Source of the DNA: Eubacteriales bacterium
GTDB taxonomy: Bacteria > Bacillota > Clostridia > Lachnospirales > Lachnospiraceae
Direction: 5' to 3'
DNA: 36,324 nucleotides
Assembly (NCBI GenBank): GCA_030524785.1
Contig: JAUNFZ010000026.1
Coordinates: forward strand, 1-36,324
The notes beneath the pieces are model-generated. The model saw only the letters and a program-made list of their open reading frames with translations, made no database searches and had not been told where the DNA came from. The translations under genes were made by a program, and so were the position numbers. Of this stretch, positions 23,674 through 33,428 are shown one piece after another. Within the stretch, counting starts at the first letter, position 1. Each line of letters begins with the position of its first letter.

Positions 23674-24905
23674 AAGAAATTGGAATACGTGCGAAAAAAG
23701 CCGAGCCAGAGCTTCGTACGCTGAAAACGGAACAAAAAAATGAAGCGCTTATGAAAGCGGCTGAGGAACTGGTGAATCAAAGCAGTGAGATTCTGGCTGC
23801 CAACGAACAGGATATAAATGCCGCCCGGGAAAACGGTATGAAGCCCGGGATGATCGACAGACTGCGGCTGAGCAAAGAACGTATCGAAAGCATGGCCGAG
23901 GGGCTTCGCCAGGTGGCTGCGCTGGAAGATCCTATCGGTGAAGTGATTGGAATGAAACGGCGTCCCAACGGCCTTTTAATCGGGCAGCAGAGAGTTCCTC
24001 TGGGAGTGATCGGCATCATCTATGAGTCCCGGCCAAACGTGACGGCGGATGCCTTTGCTCTTTGCTTTAAAACCGGAAATGCTGTAATTTTAAAGGGCGG
24101 AAGTGATGCAATCCGCTCCAATACCGCGATTGTAAAAATTCTTCGCACGTCTCTTGCCGAAGTGAATGTGACGGCAGACGCCATTCAGCTAATCGAATCT
24201 ACAGACCGGGAAACTACCGCAGCCTTTATGAAAATGAACGATTATGTGGACGTGCTGATTCCCAGGGGCGGCGCCGGGCTGATTCGGGCCGTGGTAAATA
24301 ACAGTACGATTCCCGTGATAGAAACGGGAACAGGCAACTGCCATATCTTTGTGGATGAAAGCGCGGATATTCAGATGGCAGTGGATATTATATTCAATGC
24401 CAAAACGCAGCGTATCGGCGTATGCAATGCCTGTGAATCTCTGGTGGTACACGACAAAATCAGAGAGCGGCTGCTTCCGGCGCTGAAGAAACGCCTTGAT
24501 GAAAAACAGGTGGAGCTGCGGGGCGATGAATCCGCCTGCAGCACGATTCCCGGGATAAAACCTGCCGGCGAAGACGACTGGGGGCGCGAGTATCTGGATT
24601 ATATTTTGTCCATAAAAACAGTTTCTTCCCTGGAAGAAGCAATTGCGCACATCAACCGCTATAATACGGGCCATTCTGAGGCAATTATCACAGAAAATTA
24701 TGAAAACGCCCAGCGATTTTTGAATGAGGTGGACGCAGCGGCCGTCTATGTCAATGCCTCTACGCGCTTTACAGATGGATTTGAATTTGGATTCGGCGCG
24801 GAAATCGGCATCAGCACGCAGAAGCTTCACGCAAGGGGTCCTATGGGAACGCTTGCGCTTACCTCCACAAAGTATATTATCTATGGAAACGGACAAATAA
24901 GATGA
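23658..24905 (+). CDS. proA: Gamma-glutamyl phosphate reductase
   Basis: This NADPH-dependent enzyme reduces glutamyl-5-phosphate to glutamate semialdehyde, the second step of proline synthesis. It has the aldehyde-dehydrogenase fold with 415 residues. The likely catalytic cysteine is C256 in [14 protein letters not shown]259 is nearby. Other marks are [32 protein letters not shown] and the C-terminal [26 protein letters not shown] precedes the ATG inside the cyclo-ligase gene. The stop overlaps the miaB start (ATGA). Its partner proB is two genes upstream. Confidence 0.96.
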   Translation: MPSDLKEIGIRAKKAEPELRTLKTEQKNEALMKAAEELVNQSSEILAANEQDINAARENGMKPGMIDRLRLSKERIESMAEGLRQVAALEDPIGEVIGMKRRPNGLLIGQQRVPLGVIGIIYESRPNVTADAFALCFKTGNAVILKGGSDAIRSNTAIVKILRTSLAEVNVTADAIQLIESTDRETTAAFMKMNDYVDVLIPRGGAGLIRAVVNNSTIPVIETGTGNCHIFVDESADIQMAVDIIFNAKTQRIGVCNACESLVVHDKIRERLLPALKKRLDEKQVELRGDESACSTIPGIKPAGEDDWGREYLDYILSIKTVSSLEEAIAHINRYNTGHSEAIITENYENAQRFLNEVDAAAVYVNASTRFTDGFEFGFGAEIGISTQKLHARGPMGTLALTSTKYIIYGNGQIR

Positions 24906-26365
24906 GCTTACAGAAGGATTACGAAAAAGAATTGGAACAGTTTGATCTGTCCATGGCTCCTCCCGAGGAGGAACCGCAGAGACAGTATTACTTTATCAAA
25001 AAATGCCGTGCGCTGGTAAAACGCATGGAGCAGGAGGCGGGCCGTCCGCTGACAGCCTCTACGGTTACCTTTGGATGCCAGATGAACGCCAGGGACAGCG
25101 AAAAACTGGCCGGTATTCTGGAGGAAGTAGGCTACCGCATGGTAGAAGGCGAGGATGCCGATTTTGTGATTTACAATACGTGTACTGTCCGGGAAAACGC
25201 CAATATGCGCGTATATGGAAGACTTGGGGTGTTGGGGAATAAAAAGAAAAAAAATCCTCATATGCTGATCGCTCTCTGCGGCTGCATGATGCAGGAGCCC
25301 CAGGTAGTGGAAAAAATCAGGAAAAGCTACCGCTTTGTGGATCTGGTTTTCGGTACCCATAATATTTATAAATTCGCAGAACTTCTGGCCGAACGGCTGT
25401 CGGGGAGCGGCATGATTGTGGATATCTGGAAGGACACAGACAAAATTGTGGAAAATCTTCCGCTGCAGCGCAAATACGCCTTTAAATCAGGCGTCAATAT
25501 CATGTTTGGTTGCAATAATTTCTGCAGCTATTGTATCGTTCCCTATGTGCGCGGCCGGGAGCGCAGCCGTTCGCCAAGAAAAATTGTCCGGGAGATCGAA
25601 CGCCTTGTGGACGACGGCGTGGTGGAAGTGATGCTGCTTGGCCAGAATGTAAATTCCTATGGAAAAAATCTTGAGGAACCGGTGACGTTTGCCCAGCTTC
25701 TAAGAGAGGTGGAAAAGATTGAGGGGCTGAAAAGGATCCGTTTTATGACCTCCCACCCGAAGGATTTGTCGGACGAACTGATTGAAGTTATGGCTGCTTC
25801 TGAAAAAATATGCCGCCATATGCATCTTCCACTGCAGTCCGGCAGCAGCCGTATTTTAAAAATTATGAACCGCCGTTATACAAAAGAACAGTATCTGAAG
25901 CTGGTGGAAAAGTTACGAAAGGCGATCCCGGATATTTCTCTTACCACAGATATTATTGTGGGATTTCCGGGTGAGACGGAGGAGGACTTTGAGGAAACTC
26001 TGGATGTGGTGAGAAAAGCCAGGTACGACAGTGCCTTTACTTTCATTTATTCCAAGCGTACCGGAACGCCGGCGGCTGCCATGGAGGATCAGATACCGGA
26101 GGATGTGGTAAAGAATCGCTTTGACAGGCTTTTGGCCCTGGTACAGGAAATCTCAAAGGAGATGGCCGGGCGTCTGACCGGCCGGGTAATGCCGGTTTTG
26201 GCGGAGGAAGTCAACGGCCAGGATGCATCCCTTATCACAGGCCGTTTAAGTAACAATCTGCTGGTACATTTTCCCGGAGATCAGTCTTTCATCGGAAAGA
26301 TCGTAAATGTGCGCCTGAAGGAGTGCAAGGGTTTTTACTATATGGGCGAATTAACAGATGAGTGA
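24902..26365 (+). CDS. miaB: tRNA-2-methylthio-N6-dimethylallyladenosine synthase
   Basis: A radical-SAM methylthiotransferase that converts i6A37 to ms2i6A37 in tRNAs reading UNN codons. The N-terminal UPF0004 domain has C59 in [12 protein letters not shown], then NTCTVRENA and ALCGCMMQ for the auxiliary cluster. The radical-SAM motif is C204, C208 and C211 in [23 protein letters not shown]-terminal TRAM domain follows (about 420-485). The extra N-terminal 45 residues are usual for Firmicute MiaB. It needs the product of MiaA, encoded downstream after mutSL. The start overlaps proA by 4 nt. Confidence 0.97.
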   Translation: MSLQKDYEKELEQFDLSMAPPEEEPQRQYYFIKKCRALVKRMEQEAGRPLTASTVTFGCQMNARDSEKLAGILEEVGYRMVEGEDADFVIYNTCTVRENANMRVYGRLGVLGNKKKKNPHMLIALCGCMMQEPQVVEKIRKSYRFVDLVFGTHNIYKFAELLAERLSGSGMIVDIWKDTDKIVENLPLQRKYAFKSGVNIMFGCNNFCSYCIVPYVRGRERSRSPRKIVREIERLVDDGVVEVMLLGQNVNSYGKNLEEPVTFAQLLREVEKIEGLKRIRFMTSHPKDLSDELIEVMAASEKICRHMHLPLQSGSSRILKIMNRRYTKEQYLKLVEKLRKAIPDISLTTDIIVGFPGETEEDFEETLDVVRKARYDSAFTFIYSKRTGTPAAAMEDQIPEDVVKNRFDRLLALVQEISKEMAGRLTGRVMPVLAEEVNGQDASLITGRLSNNLLVHFPGDQSFIGKIVNVRLKECKGFYYMGELTDE

Positions 26366-26373
26366 GGTAAAAT

Positions 26374-29022
26374 GTGGAACAATTGACACCAATGATGCAG
26401 CAGTATCTTGAGACAAAAAAGAATTACCAGGACTGCATTTTGTTTTACCGTCTTGGGGATTTCTATGAAATGTTTTTTGACGACGCTCTGGTGGCGTCAA
26501 AGGAACTGGAGATCACGCTGACAGGAAAAAACTGCGGGCAGGAGGAGCGGGCCCCCATGTGCGGCGTTCCCTTTCACGCGGTAGACAACTACTTAAACAA
26601 ACTTGTTTCTAAGGGATATAAGGTGGCTATCTGCGAGCAGATGGAGGATCCCAAGCTGGCGAAGGGAATCGTAAAGCGTGAAGTAGTACGCATTGTTACT
26701 CCCGGAACAAATTTAAACACCATGGCTCTGGATGAATCCAGAAACAACTATCTGATGTGCGTGGTCTGCACGGCAGACAGGTTCGGAGTCTCCATTGCAG
26801 ATATCTCCACCGGGGATTATATGGTGACAGAGCTTGATTCCGCAAGAAAGCTGTCGGATGAAATTTATAAATTTTCTCCCACAGAGATCATCTGCAACCA
26901 GTCCCTTCTCATGTGCGGACTCGATATGGAGGAATTGAAATCCCGGCTTGGCATAACGGTTTATGCGCTGGATGCATGGTATTTTGATGATGATCTCTGC
27001 CGCCGTGCGCTGACAGATCATTTCCATACAAACCAGCTGGAGGGGCTGGGCCTTGGAGATTTTAACTGTGGCGTGATTGCGGCGGGGGCGCTTCTGCAGT
27101 ACCTGATCGAAACCCAGAAGACGTCGATTTCCAATCTGACGAAGCTTACGCCGTATATGTGCGGGAAATTCATGGTGCTTGACAGTTCCACAAGACGCAA
27201 TCTGGAGCTGTGTGAAACCCTCAGGGAAAAGCAGAAAAGGGGTTCCCTTCTCTGGGTGCTGGATAAGACGAAAACGGCCATGGGAGCCCGTATGCTCAGG
27301 AGCTTTATTGAGCAGCCGCTGATTGATATTGACGAGATTGAGCGCCGCCAGGAGGCGGTGGCAGAGCTGAAATCCAATGCGATTGCCCGGGAGGAAATCC
27401 GGGAATACTTAAATCCGGTATACGACCTGGAACGTTTAATCAGCAAAATCAGCTATCAGACGGCGAATCCAAGGGATCTTATTGCCTTTAAGAGTTCGCT
27501 GTCCATGATTCCTCATATCAAATGCATTATGGGGGATTTCAAAAGCAGCCTTCTTAATGACATTCGAAACGATATGGACGTTCTGGCGGATCTGTGTGAT
27601 CTGGTGGAGCGCTCTATTCAGGAGGAACCGCCCATTTCAATCCGGGAGGGTGGCATGATCCGGGATGGCTTTCACGAGGAAGTGGACAGGCTGCGCCACG
27701 CTAAAACGGAGGGAAAGACCTGGCTTGCCGAGCTGGAGGCAAAGGAGCGGGAGTCCACCGGCATTAAGGGCCTGAAAATCAAATACAACAGAGTGTTCGG
27801 CTACTATCTTGAGGTGACAAATTCCTATAAGGATATGGTTCCGGATTACTATACAAGAAAACAGACGCTGGCCAATGCGGAACGCTATATTACGCCGGAG
27901 CTTAAGGAACTGGAGGATATGATTCTGGGAGCGGAGGATCGGCTGGTTTCTCTGGAATACCAGCTATTCTGCGATGTACGGGATCAGATTGCGTCCCAGA
28001 TTCTCCGCATACAGAGTACGGCGAAGGCTCTGGCGGGGATCGATGTGTTTGCGTCCCTTGCCCTGGTGGCGGAGCGCAATAATTATGTCTGCCCGAAGAT
28101 GAACAGCCGCGGAGCGATACACATCCGCGACGGCCGTCATCCGGTGGTGGAAAAAATGATTACGAACGATATGTTTATCGCCAACGATACCGTTCTGGAC
28201 AATCACAAAAACCGTGTGTCGATTATTACCGGCCCGAATATGGCCGGAAAATCCACCTATATGAGGCAGACGGCCCTGATTGTGCTGATGGCGCAGATTG
28301 GGTCCTTTGTGCCGGCCTCCTCGGCAAAAATCGGTATCGTGGACCGTATTTTTACGAGAGTGGGAGCTTCCGACGATCTGGCTTCGGGACAGAGTACCTT
28401 TATGGTGGAGATGACAGAGGTTGCCAATATTTTAAGAAACGCCACCCCCGACAGCCTGCTGATTCTGGATGAAATCGGCAGGGGAACAAGTACCTTTGAC
28501 GGACTCAGTATCGCCTGGGCAGTGGTAGAGCACATCAGCAACCCAAAGCTTCTGGGAGCAAAAACATTGTTTGCGACCCATTACCACGAGCTGACGGAGC
28601 TGGAGGGCAAGCTATCCTCTGTAAACAATTACTGCATCGCCGTAAAGGAGCGGGGAGACGATATCGTATTTTTAAGAAAGATCGTCAAAGGCGGTGCGGA
28701 TAAGAGCTACGGTATTCAGGTGGCAAAGCTGGCCGGGGTGCCGGACAGCGTCATCAGCCGGGCGAAGGAGCTTCTGCAGGAATTAAGCGAGGCGGATATC
28801 ACGGAAACCGTCCATGAGGTGAAAGGTGACGGTGCCGGCCGCGGAAAGCCGAAACATAAAAAGTACGATCAGGTGGATCTGGAGCAGATGACGCTGTCTG
28901 ATACAGTCAGCGACGAGGACGTTCTGAATGAACTGAAGGAGATTGAGATATCTACGCTGACGCCCCTGGAAGCGCTGAACGTACTGAACCGGCTGCAAAG
29001 CCAGCTGAAAAATCGCTGGTGA
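26374..29022 (+). CDS. mutS: DNA mismatch repair protein MutS
   Basis: It recognises base mismatches and small loops and recruits MutL. The mismatch-reading motif is GDFYEMF with F30 and E32 (the Phe-x-Glu motif). The connector, clamp and lever domains follow, then the ABC-type ATPase with Walker A GPNMAGKSTY (K626), LLILDEIGRGTSTFDG and the ATHYHELTELE histidine region. At 882 residues it is full length (MutS1). The start is GTG 26374 with GAGGT 5 nt upstream. It lies 8 nt after miaB; mutL follows after 83 nt. Confidence 0.97.
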   Translation: MEQLTPMMQQYLETKKNYQDCILFYRLGDFYEMFFDDALVASKELEITLTGKNCGQEERAPMCGVPFHAVDNYLNKLVSKGYKVAICEQMEDPKLAKGIVKREVVRIVTPGTNLNTMALDESRNNYLMCVVCTADRFGVSIADISTGDYMVTELDSARKLSDEIYKFSPTEIICNQSLLMCGLDMEELKSRLGITVYALDAWYFDDDLCRRALTDHFHTNQLEGLGLGDFNCGVIAAGALLQYLIETQKTSISNLTKLTPYMCGKFMVLDSSTRRNLELCETLREKQKRGSLLWVLDKTKTAMGARMLRSFIEQPLIDIDEIERRQEAVAELKSNAIAREEIREYLNPVYDLERLISKISYQTANPRDLIAFKSSLSMIPHIKCIMGDFKSSLLNDIRNDMDVLADLCDLVERSIQEEPPISIREGGMIRDGFHEEVDRLRHAKTEGKTWLAELEAKERESTGIKGLKIKYNRVFGYYLEVTNSYKDMVPDYYTRKQTLANAERYITPELKELEDMILGAEDRLVSLEYQLFCDVRDQIASQILRIQSTAKALAGIDVFASLALVAERNNYVCPKMNSRGAIHIRDGRHPVVEKMITNDMFIANDTVLDNHKNRVSIITGPNMAGKSTYMRQTALIVLMAQIGSFVPASSAKIGIVDRIFTRVGASDDLASGQSTFMVEMTEVANILRNATPDSLLILDEIGRGTSTFDGLSIAWAVVEHISNPKLLGAKTLFATHYHELTELEGKLSSVNNYCIAVKERGDDIVFLRKIVKGGADKSYGIQVAKLAGVPDSVISRAKELLQELSEADITETVHEVKGDGAGRGKPKHKKYDQVDLEQMTLSDTVSDEDVLNELKEIEISTLTPLEALNVLNRLQSQLKNRW

Positions 29023-29105
29023 TACAAAAAAGTTAAGGATCGTCTTTGGGAGAGGCCGGCGTAAGTGGAAGCATTTGAAGCGTGCCGGTCCGGCAGGAGG
29101 AGATT

Positions 29106-31181
29106 ATGAGAGAGATAGCTGTACTTGATCAGCAGACCATCGATAAAATTGCTGCCGGCGAGGTCATTGACCGCCCGGCGTCCATTGTGAAAGAGCTTGT
29201 GGAAAACTCGATTGACGCGGGGGCAAACGCAGTTACCGTGGAGATAAGGGAGGGCGGCATTTCCTTTATCCGGATTACCGACAATGGATCGGGGATTGAG
29301 GCCCGGCAGGTGCCACTGGCTTTTTTGCGCCACGCCACCAGCAAAATCCGCGAGGTGGAGGATCTACTGGATGTGGGCTCCCTGGGATTTCGGGGCGAGG
29401 CTCTTTCCAGTATCGCCGCCGTGTGCCAGGTAGAGCTGATTACAAAGACTTTTGACAGCCTTACAGGCGTCCGCTATCTGATTGAGGGCGGCAAGGAGAA
29501 GGGATCGGAGGAGATAGGCGCTCCTCCCGGAACAACATTTCTGGTGCGAAATGTCTTCTTCAATACGCCGGCCAGAAAGAAATTTTTAAAGTCGGCTCAG
29601 ACCGAAGCCGGTTATATCAGCGATATCGTAGAGCGAATTGCGCTGTCGCACCCAGAGGTTTCCTTTAAGTTTATCGCAAACAATCAGACGCGGCTTCACA
29701 CCTCAGGGAATCACAACCTGAAGGATATTGTCTACAATATCTACGGCCGCGAGATCGCCGCAAATCTGATTGAGGTAAGCGCAGACTGCGGTATTGCAAA
29801 AATAGAGGGATTTATCGGAAAGCCTGTGATTTCCAGAGGCAACCGAAACTATGAAAATTATTTTGTCAACGGACGATATATCAGGAGCACAGTGATTTCG
29901 AAAGCAATCGAGGATGCCTATCACACCTTCATGATGAAGCATAAATATCCATTTACGGCGCTTCATTTTACGATAGACGGAAATTTTCTGGACGTCAATG
30001 TGCATCCTGCGAAGATGGAACTGCGCTTTTCTGACAATGAAAAGATATATCAATTTGTCTATGAAAGCATCCGAAACAGCCTGACACACCGGGAAATGAT
30101 TCCACAGGTCAGTGCAGATGAGGACGATAGACCAAAGCCCAGACCCCAGGCGAGGCAGCAGGCGCCGGAGCCTTTTGAAACGGTACGCCGGGCAAGGGAG
30201 AATGCCGGGCCGGAGCCGAGAGTCCCGGCAAAGCAGCAGGCGCCGGAGCCCTTTGAGACGGTGCACCGGGCAAATGAGAACGCCGGGCCAGAGCCGAGAA
30301 TCCCGGCGAGGCAGCAGGCGTCGGAGCCCTTTGAGGCGGTGCGCCGGGCAAAAGAAAGCGCCGGGCCGGAGCCAAGATCCCAGGCGGAGGGCCGCCTGAC
30401 AGCTGCAGCGGAAGGCCGCCAGGCATCAGCACCACAGGCGGTGGACCGTCAGACATCAGCATCAGCGTCGCAGGCGCAGGCCGCTTCACATCCGCAGAAT
30501 CCGGCGGCCGCAAAAGAGAATTTTCTCAGAGAGCGCCCGGTTTACAAAGAACAGCCGGAGCAGATGCATCTGTTCGAGGACAAGCTGCTCTCAGCGGAAA
30601 ATGTGAAGGAACATAAGATTATCGGTCAGATTTTTGACACGTACTGGCTGGTGGAATTTCGGGACAAGCTTTTTATCATCGATCAGCATGCAGCTCATGA
30701 AAAAGTGATGTATGAGCGGATGAAAGCGTCCATGGAGAAGCGGGAATACACTTCCCAGAACCTGAATCCTCCTGTGATACTGACGCTTAGCATGGCGGAG
30801 GCTGCTCTGCTTGAGAAGTATATGGATCGGTTTACCAGAATTGGGTTTGAAATTGAGGAATTTGGCGGAAAAGAATATGCCCTTCGGGCGGTGCCGGACA
30901 ATTTGTTCGGACTTGCGAATCGGGAGATATTTCTTGAGATGCTGGATGGGCTTTCAGTGCAGGCGGAAACGGTAAATGATGAGATGATTGATGACAAAAT
31001 TGCTTCTATGGCATGCAAAGCCGCTGTGAAGGGAAATATGAGACTGTCGGTTTCGGAGGTTCACGCGCTGATCGACGAGCTTTTGACGCTTGAAAATCCC
31101 TATAATTGTCCCCACGGACGGCCCACCATCATTTCCATGACAAAGACGGAGCTGGAACGCAAATTCAAAAGGATTGTATGA
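29106..31181 (+). CDS. mutL: DNA mismatch repair protein MutL (endonuclease type)
   Basis: The N-terminal GHKL ATPase shows ELVENSIDAGA, RITDNGSGIE and SLGFRGEALSSI. The C-terminal domain has the metal-dependent nicking motif DQHAAHEKVMYE (D526 onward) and NCPHGRPT, as expected in bacteria lacking MutH. Between them a Pro/Gln/Glu-rich linker (about 335-480) contains three 26-residue repeats encoded by 78-bp units. At 691 residues it is longer than Bacillus MutL, chiefly through this linker. The start is ATG 29106 after AGGAGGAG; the track of codons back to 29082 lies ahead of that site. The stop is 1 nt before the miaA start. Confidence 0.96.
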   Translation: MREIAVLDQQTIDKIAAGEVIDRPASIVKELVENSIDAGANAVTVEIREGGISFIRITDNGSGIEARQVPLAFLRHATSKIREVEDLLDVGSLGFRGEALSSIAAVCQVELITKTFDSLTGVRYLIEGGKEKGSEEIGAPPGTTFLVRNVFFNTPARKKFLKSAQTEAGYISDIVERIALSHPEVSFKFIANNQTRLHTSGNHNLKDIVYNIYGREIAANLIEVSADCGIAKIEGFIGKPVISRGNRNYENYFVNGRYIRSTVISKAIEDAYHTFMMKHKYPFTALHFTIDGNFLDVNVHPAKMELRFSDNEKIYQFVYESIRNSLTHREMIPQVSADEDDRPKPRPQARQQAPEPFETVRRARENAGPEPRVPAKQQAPEPFETVHRANENAGPEPRIPARQQASEPFEAVRRAKESAGPEPRSQAEGRLTAAAEGRQASAPQAVDRQTSASASQAQAASHPQNPAAAKENFLRERPVYKEQPEQMHLFEDKLLSAENVKEHKIIGQIFDTYWLVEFRDKLFIIDQHAAHEKVMYERMKASMEKREYTSQNLNPPVILTLSMAEAALLEKYMDRFTRIGFEIEEFGGKEYALRAVPDNLFGLANREIFLEMLDGLSVQAETVNDEMIDDKIASMACKAAVKGNMRLSVSEVHALIDELLTLENPYNCPHGRPTIISMTKTELERKFKRIV
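30150..30383 (+). repeat. Three tandem in-frame 78-bp repeats in mutL
   Basis: Units start at 30150, 30228 and 30306. Each encodes 26 residues of the form A(R/K)QQA(P/S)EPFE(T/A)V, then (R/H)RA-E-AGPEPR. Units one and two differ at about ten of 78 positions. They encode MutL residues 349-426, in the linker between the ATPase and nuclease domains. Confidence 0.9.
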
Positions 31182-31182
31182 A

Positions 31183-32148
31183 ATGGAAAAGAAACCACTG
31201 ATTATATTGACGGGTCCCACAGCGGTTGGAAAAACGGCGCTGTCCCTGAAGCTTGCAAAGGCGGTGGGCGGCGAGATTATTTCGGCGGACTCCATGCAGG
31301 TTTACAAGGGCATGGATATTGGCTCTGCAAAAATTCAGCCCTGCCAGATGCAGGGAATCCCTCATTATCTGATCGACGAACTGGAGCCGGAGGATGAGTT
31401 TCATGTAGTGCGTTTTCAGGAACTTGCCAAAAAATATATGAATCTTATTTATGAAAGAGGAAAGATACCAATCCTGGCAGGGGGCACGGGATTTTATATC
31501 CAGGCCGTGCTGTATGACATTGATTTTACAGAAAACGACGGCGATACGGTTTACCGGGAGGAGCTTTCGCGGCTGGCTGCGGAGAAAGGACCTGAGGTGC
31601 TTCATCAGATGCTGGCTTGGGCCGATCCGAAGTCCGCAGAGGAAATCCATGCAAATAATGTGAAACGGGTGATCCGTGCCCTGGAATATTACCATGAATC
31701 CGGCGAGCCGATTTCAGATCATAATGCGCGGGAGCGCAAAAAGGAATCCCCCTATAATGCGGTCTATTTCGTACTGAACGAAGATCGGCAGAAACTGTAC
31801 GAAAAAATAGAACGGCGTGTGGACGATATGCTTGCGCAGGGGCTGGTAGAGGAGGTGCGCTCTTTAAAGGAGAGAGGATGTACGTCGGATATGGTTTCCA
31901 TGCAGGGGCTTGGCTATAAGGAAATCCTGGCCTATTTAGAGGGAGAGTGTACACTTAAGGAGGCTGTCTGCCGCCTCAAGCGGGATACCAGACATTTTGC
32001 AAAACGCCAGTTGACCTGGTTTCGCCGGGAGCGAAATGTCGTCTGGCTTGAAAAAGAAGAATTTCCGGACGAAAATGCGATTCTGGAATATATGCTGGAA
32101 GTGATAGAACATCAGAAAGGAATACAGTTATGCCCAGACATACGATAG
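31183..32148 (+). CDS. miaA: tRNA dimethylallyltransferase
   Basis: It transfers the dimethylallyl group from DMAPP to A37 of tRNAs that read UNN codons, making i6A for MiaB. The P-loop is GPTAVGKT (K17), followed by the substrate motif ISADSMQVYKGMDIG, HYLIDELEPEDEFHV and PILAGGTGFYIQ; the C-terminal RDTRHFAKRQLTWFRRE is diagnostic. I use ATG 31183 (321 residues) since AAAAGG is 10 nt upstream; a TTG at 31174 lies directly against that site. The last 19 nt overlap the next gene. Confidence 0.96.
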   Translation: MEKKPLIILTGPTAVGKTALSLKLAKAVGGEIISADSMQVYKGMDIGSAKIQPCQMQGIPHYLIDELEPEDEFHVVRFQELAKKYMNLIYERGKIPILAGGTGFYIQAVLYDIDFTENDGDTVYREELSRLAAEKGPEVLHQMLAWADPKSAEEIHANNVKRVIRALEYYHESGEPISDHNARERKKESPYNAVYFVLNEDRQKLYEKIERRVDDMLAQGLVEEVRSLKERGCTSDMVSMQGLGYKEILAYLEGECTLKEAVCRLKRDTRHFAKRQLTWFRRERNVVWLEKEEFPDENAILEYMLEVIEHQKGIQLCPDIR

Positions 32149-33428
32149 AGGAAATGTATCAGGAACTTGGAATCAGCAGAAAGGTATACCGCCTTGGAAA
32201 GGAGACGGAGGACTCCTTGGCAGAGCGGTTTGCGAAAATTCAGGAAACGGCGGAATATAATCAGCTGAAAGTGGTAAGCGCCATGCAGAAATGCCGCGTA
32301 AGCGCGGAGTGTTTTCAGTCGGGTACCGGATACGGCTACAACGATCTCGGAAGGGATGTTCTGGAGGAAGTATATGCAGCGGTTTTCCATACAGAAGCCG
32401 CCCTGGTACGGTCGCAGATTACCTGCGGAACCCATGCGCTTGCGGTGGCTCTGGCAGCAAATCTTCGTCCCGGGGACGAGCTTCTGTCAATCTCCGGAAA
32501 GCCATACGATACGCTGGAGGAAGTGATTGGCATCCGTCCCTCTGCCGGTTCTCTGGCAGAATACGGGGTTTCCTACCGGCAGGTGGATCTTCTTTCGGAT
32601 GGAAGCTTTGATTTTGAGAAAATCCGCGGGGCGGTGAACGATAAGACAAGGGTTGTTGCGATTCAGCGCTCCAAGGGGTATCAGACGCGGCCAACACTTT
32701 CTGTGGAAGCAATTGCAGAGGCGATTCGCTTTGTGAAAGATATCCGCCCGGAGCTGATTGTGCTGGTGGATAACTGTTACGGCGAATTTGTGGAATGTGG
32801 AGAACCCAGCGATTTTGGAGCAGATATGACAGTGGGATCTCTGATTAAAAATCCCGGGGGCGGCCTTGCGCCTGTGGGAGGCTATATTGCAGGAACGAAA
32901 GCGTGCATTGACAGGGCGGCCTACCGCCTCACCTCGCCGGGGCTTGGCCGGGAAGTCGGCGCTTCTTTGGGGGTCAACCGCAGCTTTTTCCAGGGACTGT
33001 TTCTGGCGCCCACCGTCGTAGCGGGAGCGCTTAAAGGGGCGATTTTTGCCGCAAATATCTATGAAAAACTGGGATTTCGCGTTGTTCCAAATGGAACGGA
33101 AAAGCGCCATGATATTATTCAGGCTGTGGAATTTGGCACGCCGGAGGGATTGATTGCGTTCTGTGAGGGAATCCAGGCGGCAGCGCCGGTAGACAGTTAT
33201 GTGCGGCCGGAGCCCTGGGCGATGCCCGGCTACGACAGCGATGTTATTATGGCGGCGGGCGCTTTTGTTCAGGGATCTTCCATTGAACTGAGTGCGGACG
33301 GTCCGCTGAAGGCTCCCTATGCAGCATATTTTCAGGGGGGACTTACGTGGGAGCACGCCAAGCTCGGTATCTTAAAATCTCTGCAGAGCCTGGTGGATAA
33401 AGGACTGGTTTGTCTGGAGGAAATATGA
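32130..33428 (+). CDS. Methionine gamma-lyase-like PLP enzyme ('aluminium resistance' family, YnbB-like)
   Basis: A fold-type I PLP enzyme of 432 residues. The PLP lysine is probably K240 in SLIKNPGGGLAPVGGYIAG. The cofactor-binding region includes SQITCGTHALAVALAANLRPGDELL and the conserved VLVDNCYGEF aspartate. The family is annotated as aluminium resistance or methionine gamma-lyase, but the true substrate is usually untested; a C-S lyase is plausible. Members commonly sit just after miaA in Firmicutes, as ynbB does in Bacillus. AAAGGA precedes the ATG inside miaA, and the stop overlaps the next gene by 4 nt. Confidence 0.88.
   Translation: MPRHTIEEMYQELGISRKVYRLGKETEDSLAERFAKIQETAEYNQLKVVSAMQKCRVSAECFQSGTGYGYNDLGRDVLEEVYAAVFHTEAALVRSQITCGTHALAVALAANLRPGDELLSISGKPYDTLEEVIGIRPSAGSLAEYGVSYRQVDLLSDGSFDFEKIRGAVNDKTRVVAIQRSKGYQTRPTLSVEAIAEAIRFVKDIRPELIVLVDNCYGEFVECGEPSDFGADMTVGSLIKNPGGGLAPVGGYIAGTKACIDRAAYRLTSPGLGREVGASLGVNRSFFQGLFLAPTVVAGALKGAIFAANIYEKLGFRVVPNGTEKRHDIIQAVEFGTPEGLIAFCEGIQAAAPVDSYVRPEPWAMPGYDSDVIMAAGAFVQGSSIELSADGPLKAPYAAYFQGGLTWEHAKLGILKSLQSLVDKGLVCLEEI

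Noticed and set aside
30109-30513. Pro/Ala-rich minus-strand frame and an Arg-rich plus-strand frame in the mutL repeat region
   Set aside because: Both are alternative readings of the 78-bp repeats inside mutL; the MutL frame is continuous and carries conserved domains on both sides.
32487-33356. Minus-strand open frame (289 codons) opposite the PLP enzyme
   Set aside because: It is antisense to conserved PLP-enzyme motifs; the translation has no recognisable domain.
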